From positions 1-64,000 of the forward strand of contig VEQL01000001.1 of NCBI GenBank assembly GCA_018883245.1: DNA of 64,000 nt, read 5' to 3'. The notes under the pieces were generated by a model. The model saw only the letters and a program-made list of their open reading frames with translations, searched no databases and was not told the origin of the DNA. This DNA is from Chthoniobacterales bacterium (lineage in GTDB: Bacteria; Verrucomicrobiota; Verrucomicrobiia; Chthoniobacterales; JACTMZ01). Every line of letters begins with the position of its first letter. Positions within the stretch are counted from its first letter, which is position 1. The position numbers and the translations under genes were made by a program. Shown one piece after another: positions 57,953 through 64,000 of this stretch.

Positions 57953-58028
57953 GCAGTCTGTTCCTACCTTGCCGCCATGGGTTGCGGCGGATAATTTGAA
58001 AACCCGGCTCGTGACAGCCTCCTCATCG

Positions 58029-60221
58029 ATGAAGCCGACCGTTCCTCCCGAAGAGCTTGCCGCGTTCCTCGACGCGCGGCACTCCGATCCCTTCCACACG
58101 CTCGGCATGCGCCGCGCGGGCGGCACGGTGGCGGTGCGTGTTTTCCGGCCCGACTTGGCATCGGTCGAAGTGATCGACGCGACAAACAGGACGCGCGCTT
58201 TCAAGGCGAAGAAAATCCACACGGACGGATTTTTCGAAGCCGTCCTTCCCGCCGGCGCGGCGGAGTTTCCCTACTTGCTGCGGATGCGCAGCCACACGGG
58301 AACGGAATGGGAGGAGCGCGATCCTTATTCGTTCGGGCGAATCCTGGGTGACACGGATGTCTATCTGCATGCCGAGGGCAACCACTGGGACCTTTACAAC
58401 AAATTCGGCGCACACTTGACCGAGATCGACGGGGTTCAGGGCACCGTGTTCTGCGTTTGGGCGCCCAACGCGCAACGCGTCAGCGTGGTCGGGGATTTCA
58501 ACCACTGGGACGGGCGCGTCCACGTCATGCGCAGGCTCGTGGGCAGCGGCGTATGGGAAATTTTCATTCCCGGCATCAAGGAGGGCACGCACTACAAGTT
58601 CGAGATCAAGGGCTGCCACGGTGACGTCTTTCTCAAAAGCGACCCGTTCGCTTTCTACGGCCAGCACGGGCTGCAGACCGCCTCCATCGTTTGCGACCTC
58701 GACCGCTTCCAATGGTCGGATGAGGCATGGATGGAATACCGCGCCAAGCAGGCGTGGCACAAAAGGCCCCTGAGTATCTACGAAGTGCACCTCGGGTCAT
58801 GGCAGCGCATGCCCGAGGACAACAACCGCCCGCTGAGCTACATCGAATTGTCGCACCGTCTCATTCCCTACTGCCTCGACATGGGTTTCACCCACATCGA
58901 GCTGATGCCGATAGCGGAGCATCCTTATGACGGTTCGTGGGGGTATCAGGTGGCCGGCTACTACGCGCCGACCAGCCGTTTCGGGAACCCGGACGAGTTC
59001 CGGCATTTCATCGACAACTGCCACAAGGCGGGCATCGGCGTGATCCTCGACTGGGTGCCGGCGCATTTCCCGAAGGACGCGCACGGATTGGCCAGATTCG
59101 ACGGCACGCACCTTTACGAGCACGAGGATCCGCGGCAGGGAGAACACCGCGACTGGGGCACGCACATTTTCAACTACGGGCGCAACGAGGTGCGGAATTT
59201 TCTCATCGCAAACGGATTGTTCTGGTTCGACCGCTACCACATCGACGGCCTGCGCGTGGATGCTGTCGCCTCGATGCTTTACCTGGACTACTCGCGAGAG
59301 CCGGGCCAATGGGTGCCGAATTGCTTCGGTGGCCGGGAAAACCTCGATGCGATTTATTTTTTGAAGCGCTTCAACGAGGTGAGCTACGAGCGCTTTCCGG
59401 GGATCATCAACATCGCCGAGGAATCAACCGCGTGGCCCGGCGTGTCGCGTCCGACTTATCTGGGCGGACTCGGCTTCAGCTTCAAATGGAACATGGGGTG
59501 GATGCACGACTTCCTCCATTACATGAGCCTCGACCCGGTTTACCGGCGCTACCATCAGGGCAGCATCACGTTTTCGCTGCTCTACGCCTTCCACGAGCAT
59601 TTCATCCTGGTGCTCAGCCACGACGAAGTCGTGCACGGCAAGGGATCGCTGCTCGGCAAAATGCCCGGAGACATGTGGCAGAAGTTCGCCAATCTCCGCA
59701 TGTTCTACGGGCTCATGTGGGCGCATCCCGGGAAAAAGCTGCTCTTCCAAGGCGGAGAGTTCGGCCAGTGGGAAGAGTGGCGCTACAACCAGAGCCTCGA
59801 CTGGCACCTTACACAGTTCCCGCTGCATGCCGGGCTCTCACGCCTCGTCCAGCACCTCAACCATATCTATAAAAGCTACCCGGCCTTTTATGAACTGGAT
59901 GATACCCACGAGGGCTTCGAGTGGATCGACTTCCACGATTCGGACAACAGCGTTGTCGCCTTCCTGCGCAAGTCGTTGGACGGCCAAATCCTCGTGTTTG
60001 CCATGAATGCCACGCCGGTGGTGCGTTCGGGCTACAGGATCGGCGTGCCGGAAACGGGCTTTTACCGGGAAATCCTCAACACCGACTCCGAGGTTTATGG
60101 CGGAGGCAATGTGGGCAACATGGGCGGTCTGCCCTCCGATGCCATCCCCTGGCAAGGCCGCGATCACTCCATCCAAATCGAACTGCCGCCTCTGGCAATT
60201 GTGGGTTTTGTGTTGGAATAG
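58029..60221 (+). CDS. glgB: 1,4-alpha-glucan branching enzyme
   Basis: The 730-residue GH13 enzyme makes alpha-1,6 branches in glycogen. I take the ATG at 58029; GTG 58011 would add six residues. Domains: N-terminal N1 (PFHTLGMRRAG), CBM48 (VFCVWAPNAQRVSVVGDFNHW), catalytic barrel with GLRVDAVASMLY (nucleophile Asp about 411), AEESTAWPGV (acid Glu about 464) and LSHDEVVHGKGS. The C-terminal beta sandwich ends AIVGFVLE. The gene is 76 bases after pilT; no other glg gene is near. Confidence 0.96.
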   Translation: MKPTVPPEELAAFLDARHSDPFHTLGMRRAGGTVAVRVFRPDLASVEVIDATNRTRAFKAKKIHTDGFFEAVLPAGAAEFPYLLRMRSHTGTEWEERDPYSFGRILGDTDVYLHAEGNHWDLYNKFGAHLTEIDGVQGTVFCVWAPNAQRVSVVGDFNHWDGRVHVMRRLVGSGVWEIFIPGIKEGTHYKFEIKGCHGDVFLKSDPFAFYGQHGLQTASIVCDLDRFQWSDEAWMEYRAKQAWHKRPLSIYEVHLGSWQRMPEDNNRPLSYIELSHRLIPYCLDMGFTHIELMPIAEHPYDGSWGYQVAGYYAPTSRFGNPDEFRHFIDNCHKAGIGVILDWVPAHFPKDAHGLARFDGTHLYEHEDPRQGEHRDWGTHIFNYGRNEVRNFLIANGLFWFDRYHIDGLRVDAVASMLYLDYSREPGQWVPNCFGGRENLDAIYFLKRFNEVSYERFPGIINIAEESTAWPGVSRPTYLGGLGFSFKWNMGWMHDFLHYMSLDPVYRRYHQGSITFSLLYAFHEHFILVLSHDEVVHGKGSLLGKMPGDMWQKFANLRMFYGLMWAHPGKKLLFQGGEFGQWEEWRYNQSLDWHLTQFPLHAGLSRLVQHLNHIYKSYPAFYELDDTHEGFEWIDFHDSDNSVVAFLRKSLDGQILVFAMNATPVVRSGYRIGVPETGFYREILNTDSEVYGGGNVGNMGGLPSDAIPWQGRDHSIQIELPPLAIVGFVLE

Positions 60222-60262
60222 ATGTTGCCTTTCGTCCCCAAGACGAATAGTTGGGTTGGGGT

Positions 60263-60856
60263 ATGAAAAATCTCCGTCGCTCCCTCCGGGGCTTCACCCT
60301 CATCGAACTTCTTGTCGTCATTTCAATCATAGCCATTCTGGCATCGTTGGCAGTTCCTGCCGTCTCGAGCGCACTGGTGCGCGGACAGATGACACAAACA
60401 CTGAACAACGGCCGCCAACTGACCCTGGCTACTCAAACAATGTCGATCGATACGACGACGGCAGGCAGCGGTGCTTCTTGGACCATGAATGCCAGCAATA
60501 CCGTGCAGACTGTCCCCACATTCAGTCAGGCTCTGACGGATGGCAAATATCTCACAGGTGCTGATCTCCAAAAAATTTATGCAGCTCCCGGCGTGATCGT
60601 GGCCAATACCAATTTCACGGCGACGGGCATCGCTTTTAAGATCATGCAGACAACGGAGTCCAGTCCTTCAGATCAACCCTTCGTGATCACGAAAAACTGG
60701 GGTGCATCTGGCCTTACCACCAACGCTCCCTACGGGGATAAGGGCTTCGTAGTATTCCGCAAGGGTGGGGATGGTGGCGTTTACAACCGCCCGACAGACG
60801 TTACCAATTCGTCTGTAGTTTCGACCAATTACAACAATCTCACGCCGCTCAACTAG
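60263..60856 (+). CDS. Type II/IV pseudopilin
   Basis: The 197-residue product starts at ATG 60263. The class III signal MKNLRRSLRGFTLIELLVVISIIA has the peptidase cleavage G-F with Glu at +5, followed by an N-terminal helix of about 25 residues. The remaining 150 residues are a small beta domain with many Thr/Asn and no close family. It should be processed by a prepilin peptidase and built into a type II secretion pseudopilus or type IV pilus. It ends inside plsC (8-base overlap, convergent). It is less GC-rich than neighbouring genes. Confidence 0.85.
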   Translation: MKNLRRSLRGFTLIELLVVISIIAILASLAVPAVSSALVRGQMTQTLNNGRQLTLATQTMSIDTTTAGSGASWTMNASNTVQTVPTFSQALTDGKYLTGADLQKIYAAPGVIVANTNFTATGIAFKIMQTTESSPSDQPFVITKNWGASGLTTNAPYGDKGFVVFRKGGDGGVYNRPTDVTNSSVVSTNYNNLTPLN

Positions 60857-61475
60857 AGGGGCGATTTTTTTGATCGAGCTTTAAAGCGGCGACCGCGTCC
60901 ATGACGCGGTCGCTTGCTTTTTGGTAGGAGTCGCGGTCGGCGGGAATTTTGTCAAAGTAAAGCGGCTTGCCCACAACAACAGTGATCGGCACCCGGTGCG
61001 GCATCATGCGGTCGCGGGGAAAGGCCTCGAATGATCCGAAGATGCGCATAGGAACCACCGGGGCACCTGTCTTGGCGATAATCATCCCAATTCCCGGTTG
61101 CGCGTGTTGAAGGTGACCGTCCTTTGACCTTGTGCCCTCGGGGAAGATCAGAGCTGCGCCGCCTGCGCGGATCACGCGGATAAGACCCATAAGCGCGCTA
61201 CGCTCCGCGTTTTTCGGATCGACGGGAATGACATTCCACTCGGGCATAATCGGCCCCATGACGGGCCAATCGAGAAGGGATTTGCGTGCGAGGTAATGGA
61301 TGGCTCGCTGGCAAGCGACACCGGCAAGCGGCGGGTCGAGGAAACTGGCATGGTTGGCCGCAATGATGGCCGGTCCTTCTTCAATGATATTTTCCGACCC
61401 GATGACGCGGTAGCTAAAAAAAGTCTTCGCGATAGCCTTGCTCAGCGAATAGCCGAGCAAATACCAGAAGGTCAT
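60849..61475 (-). CDS. plsC: 1-acyl-sn-glycerol-3-phosphate acyltransferase
   Basis: The 208-residue enzyme starts at ATG 61473-61475 (overlap ATGA with cmk; an ATG four codons upstream is possible). It has the acyltransferase motifs NHASFLDPPL (HX4D), VIPVDPKN, and IFPEGTRSKDG. It adds the second acyl chain of phospholipids. In this cluster it follows tyrA-aroA-cmk, an arrangement seen widely. Confidence 0.93.
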   Translation of the reverse strand: MTFWYLLGYSLSKAIAKTFFSYRVIGSENIIEEGPAIIAANHASFLDPPLAGVACQRAIHYLARKSLLDWPVMGPIMPEWNVIPVDPKNAERSALMGLIRVIRAGGAALIFPEGTRSKDGHLQHAQPGIGMIIAKTGAPVVPMRIFGSFEAFPRDRMMPHRVPITVVVGKPLYFDKIPADRDSYQKASDRVMDAVAALKLDQKNRPSS

Positions 61476-62152
61476 TCGTTGCTGCATAAAGCACTTGCGG
61501 CCGGCAGTCCCATTTCGCGGAGTTTGCCGAGTATCGCTGCAACCACGCCCGCCACCGCGAGATCGGACGTGTCGATGACAACCGCCCCGGGCGCAACGCT
61601 CAGCGGTGCGGTGCTGCGCGTCGAATCGATGCTGTCGCGGCGGGCGATTTCCTCCGTCTGTCCCTCGTTGCGGCGCCGCTGCTGGCGCACTTCGGGGCTC
61701 GCATCAATGTAAAACTTGAACGGAGTTTCGGGAAAGACAGCTGATCCGATGTCACGACCCTCGATCACGGTTTGACGGCCTTGCGCATGCTTCCGGATGG
61801 TATCCGTGATGACCGAACGCACTTCGGGAACCGCCGAGACGTGCGATACGTTTGCGTTGACATTCTCGCCGCGCAGATACGGGCGCGCGTCCTCGCCGGT
61901 GATTATCGGAAAATACTGGTGATCATCCGCGGCGATGTCGATTTGCACATTTTCCGAGGCCAACGCGACCGCGCGTGCATCGCGGCAATCCACGCCTTGG
62001 CGAAGGCAGCCCCGCGTCATGGCCCGGTAAAGATCCCCCGAGTTGAAAAACCTGTAACCTAGCCGGCGCGCCAATTCCCGTGCCACCGTGCTCTTACCCG
62101 AAGCAGCAGGACCGTCCATGGCGATTACGACCGTCGAGTCACGCGCGTCCAT
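61472..62152 (-). CDS. cmk: Cytidylate kinase
   Basis: The 226-residue (d)CMP kinase starts at ATG 62150-62152; a TTG two codons upstream is less likely. P-loop GPAASGKST, RLGYRFFNSGDLYRAMT, IEGRDIGSAVFP and the later RRRNEGQTEE with RRDSIDSTRSTAPL are diagnostic. It overlaps aroA by 14 bases and plsC by four, so the four genes form one operon. Confidence 0.95.
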   Translation of the reverse strand: MDARDSTVVIAMDGPAASGKSTVARELARRLGYRFFNSGDLYRAMTRGCLRQGVDCRDARAVALASENVQIDIAADDHQYFPIITGEDARPYLRGENVNANVSHVSAVPEVRSVITDTIRKHAQGRQTVIEGRDIGSAVFPETPFKFYIDASPEVRQQRRRNEGQTEEIARRDSIDSTRSTAPLSVAPGAVVIDTSDLAVAGVVAAILGKLREMGLPAASALCSNE

Positions 62153-63434
62153 CAACAACCTCCCGTAGTTGCCGTTCGAATCCCGGATACGATGTTTCGA
62201 CGCAGGCAGTATCTTCGATCACCGTCTCGCCGTCCGCAAAAAGTCCCGCAATGGCAAACGCCATGGCAATCCGATGGTCCCCATGGCTCGGAAGCGTCGC
62301 TCCACGCAACGGTTTGCCACCGCGGATCTCGAGTCCGTCTTTGTGTTCAGTGACATCGGCTCCCATCGCTTGCAGATGATGCGCCACCACGGCAAGACGG
62401 TCGGACTCTTTGACGCGCAGTTCCGCGGCGTCGCGGATAATGGTCGTGCCCGATGCCAGCGCACCCGCCACCGCAAGCACCGGCAGCTCGTCGATGACAT
62501 TGGGTATTTCTTTTCCTACGATGATTGTCCCCTTGAGCGGACTGCCGGTGATTTCGACAAGGCCGGATGGTTCGCCGGGTCCCTGGCTCCTGTGCTCTTC
62601 CCGGATTCGCGCCCCCATGCGCAAAAGAACGCCGAGAACACCCGTGCGCGTCGGATTGAGACCCAAGTCACGCACGCACAAGCGCGCCCCCGGTTGCGCC
62701 GCGGCGGCAACAAACCAAAAAGCCGCGCTAGAAACATCGCCCGGAACGGTGAAATCGCGGGCCTTGGGAAAGCAGCCGCCGGACACCGTGATGCGATTTC
62801 CTTCTCGGTGAACCGTAACGCCGAAATGGTTAAGCATGCGCTCGGTGTGATCTCGCGTTGCGACCGGCTCGATCACCGTTGTTTTTCCCGAGGCAAACAA
62901 TCCGGCGAGCAGAACCGCGCTCTTCACTTGGGCACTTGCAACCGGCAACGAGTATTCGATGCCTCGCAACGCGGGGTTCCCATCAACAACCAAGGGAGGG
63001 CAATCCCCCGGTCCCTCCGTCCGAAGGTTGCCGCCCATGAGGCCAAGCGGCCCCATGATACGCTTCATGGGACGGCGAGAGAGCGAATCATCGCCGATGA
63101 GCCTGGCACTGAATGGCTGCGCAGCGAGCAAACCGGACATCAGTCGCATCGTGGTTCCGGAGTTTCCGCAATCCAGATCGCCTTCAGGAGCGGTGAAGCT
63201 GCCGCGGCATCCGCGGATCAAAAACTCGCCCGGCCCCGCATCCGTGATCGCGACACCGAGTTGCCGAAGGACGCGGATTGTTCCGAGACAATCCTCACCC
63301 ATGAGAAAATTCCGCACGGTGCAAGAGCCGTCGGAGATCGCCGCCAACATGGCTGCGCGATGCGACATGCTTTTGTCGGGCGGCACACTGATGGCCGCTT
63401 TGATGGGCGGCGCACGATGGACTCTTAAAGTCAT
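62139..63434 (-). CDS. aroA: 3-phosphoshikimate 1-carboxyvinyltransferase
   Basis: The 431-residue EPSP synthase starts at ATG 63432-63434. It has PPDKSMSHRAAMLAAIS, LDCGNSGTTMRLMSGLLA, the SRRPMKRIMGPL region, ELPVLAVAGALASG and ELRVKESDRLAVV, all family hallmarks. The glyphosate-site segment is LDCGNSGTTMRL, of the type with Ala not at position 96-equivalent, so sensitivity cannot be judged by eye. It makes EPSP on the way to chorismate. Start overlaps the tyrA stop by four bases. Confidence 0.97.
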   Translation of the reverse strand: MTLRVHRAPPIKAAISVPPDKSMSHRAAMLAAISDGSCTVRNFLMGEDCLGTIRVLRQLGVAITDAGPGEFLIRGCRGSFTAPEGDLDCGNSGTTMRLMSGLLAAQPFSARLIGDDSLSRRPMKRIMGPLGLMGGNLRTEGPGDCPPLVVDGNPALRGIEYSLPVASAQVKSAVLLAGLFASGKTTVIEPVATRDHTERMLNHFGVTVHREGNRITVSGGCFPKARDFTVPGDVSSAAFWFVAAAAQPGARLCVRDLGLNPTRTGVLGVLLRMGARIREEHRSQGPGEPSGLVEITGSPLKGTIIVGKEIPNVIDELPVLAVAGALASGTTIIRDAAELRVKESDRLAVVAHHLQAMGADVTEHKDGLEIRGGKPLRGATLPSHGDHRIAMAFAIAGLFADGETVIEDTACVETSYPGFERQLREVVDGRA

Positions 63435-64000
63435 GTCGCCCTTTGCCCGACAATTTGGGCCCGATGCTCGGCGGCCGAGCGAAGGAAATCCGAGACGCGG
63501 GTCATGTCGTTATTCTCCAAGGCGATCCTGATGCTTTGCAGAGAGTCGATCAGGCAGCTGATTCCCCGGGCCACCTCAGCCCGGTTCGAGGAAAGGATCC
63601 CGGTCCAAAGATCCGGCGCCCCGGAGGCCACACGCGTTGTGTCACGGAATCCTCCGGCACACATCGTCCGGCACACGGGCTCGCTGGCAAAGACCGTTTC
63701 GACCAGTGCCGATGCTGCAACATGCGGAACATGGCTGACCATGGCGGCGGCTCGGTCATGCTGTTCAGGGGACAGCGTGATAACACGAGCGCCGAGGGCG
63801 CTCCAAAAATCCGAGGCGGCGGCAACCCGATCAGGCCGGGATTTCTCACTCGGCGTCACCGCACAGACTGCTCCTTCGTAAAGATCTTCCCGCGCCGCCG
63901 CGAGACCGGCCTCTTCCGATCCGCACATCGGATGGCTGCCGACAAAATTCCGATGGACCGCAAAAACTTCCTCCAGCTCCCGCACGACTTGGCCCTTCAC
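63431..64000 (-). CDS. tyrA: Prephenate dehydrogenase, C-terminal part (cut by window edge)
   Basis: The visible 189 residues continue past the right edge on the minus strand; the Rossmann NAD part is outside. The visible part holds FVGSHPMCGSEEAGLAAA (catalytic His region), TPSEKSRPDRVAAASDFWSALGARVI, the helix DRAAAMVSHVPHVAASALVE and FRDTTRVASGAPDLWTGILSSN, which belong to the TyrA C-terminal dimerisation domain. It turns prephenate into 4-hydroxyphenylpyruvate for tyrosine. It is the first visible gene of tyrA-aroA-cmk-plsC. Confidence 0.93.
   Translation of the reverse strand: MKGQVVRELEEVFAVHRNFVGSHPMCGSEEAGLAAAREDLYEGAVCAVTPSEKSRPDRVAAASDFWSALGARVITLSPEQHDRAAAMVSHVPHVAASALVETVFASEPVCRTMCAGGFRDTTRVASGAPDLWTGILSSNRAEVARGISCLIDSLQSIRIALENNDMTRVSDFLRSAAEHRAQIVGQRAT

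Noticed and set aside
1-64000. tRNA or rRNA genes, insertion sequences, replication origin
   Set aside because: No cloverleaf with a T-arm GTTCRANNC pattern, rRNA-like stretch, transposase or iteron cluster was noticed by eye; a covariance-model scan would be needed to exclude small RNAs.

Overview
The window looks like a chromosomal segment of a high-GC member of the Verrucomicrobiota. This is an inference. It rests on eight PEP-CTERM proteins with W-containing VPEPGTW tails ending in RWRKR, on two giant secreted proteins ending in a DPDGDG calcium-binding motif and a FYRV-type C-terminus, on a membrane H+-pyrophosphatase, and on dispersed nuo genes. There is no rRNA, no tRNA that I could see, no CRISPR array and no transposase.

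Positions 1-15,100 are an accessory region. Four small toxin-antitoxin-like pairs (zeta-type kinase plus small basic protein; RelB-like antitoxin with a broken RelE-like toxin; PIN plus ribbon-helix-helix; nucleotidyltransferase plus small protein) lie among eight PEP-CTERM genes, all on the minus strand. The 3' ends of several PEP-CTERM genes share a repeated block made of the C-terminal sorting tail, the stop codon and a rho-independent terminator. Two such tails stand alone without a gene body (285-401 and 1529-1573). Two genes 9.6 kb apart share a 614-bp internal block that is identical by eye, but their signal peptides and sorting tails differ. This suggests exchange of surface-protein modules by recombination. 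A truncated PAS gene meets a TPR gene tail to tail at about 7.52 kb, which looks like a rearrangement scar. The largest PEP-CTERM gene has a one-base frameshift near 13,860.

Positions 15,150-25,900 are mostly housekeeping: miaA-hflX, an RRM RNA-binding protein, an OmpR-type regulator and kinase with a CpxP/Spy-like periplasmic protein, then an L,D-transpeptidase, a VanZ-like protein, ligA and an exodeoxyribonuclease III in one plus-strand operon, and a secreted thermonuclease-HhH protein. Positions 25,944-34,336 hold two giant secreted proteins of related design, possibly beta-1,3-glucanase-like.

Positions 34,400-43,100 carry alr with a small membrane protein, then a minus-strand run of a lipoprotein, a complete branched-chain amino-acid type ABC transporter (livJHMGF) and cstA, which together suggest amino-acid and peptide scavenging. 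Positions 43,169-54,536 hold rlmN, a DedA protein, nuoD, infA, a LuxC-like acyl-CoA reductase, a VapBC module between direct repeats, hppA, a LuxE-like acyl-protein synthetase, a coiled-coil zinc-ribbon protein and a nuoE-nuoF gene fusion. Positions 54,650-64,000 hold a three-gene envelope-stress-type set, two tandem PilT-like ATPases, glgB, a pseudopilin, and the tyrA-aroA-cmk-plsC cluster, with tyrA running off the right edge.
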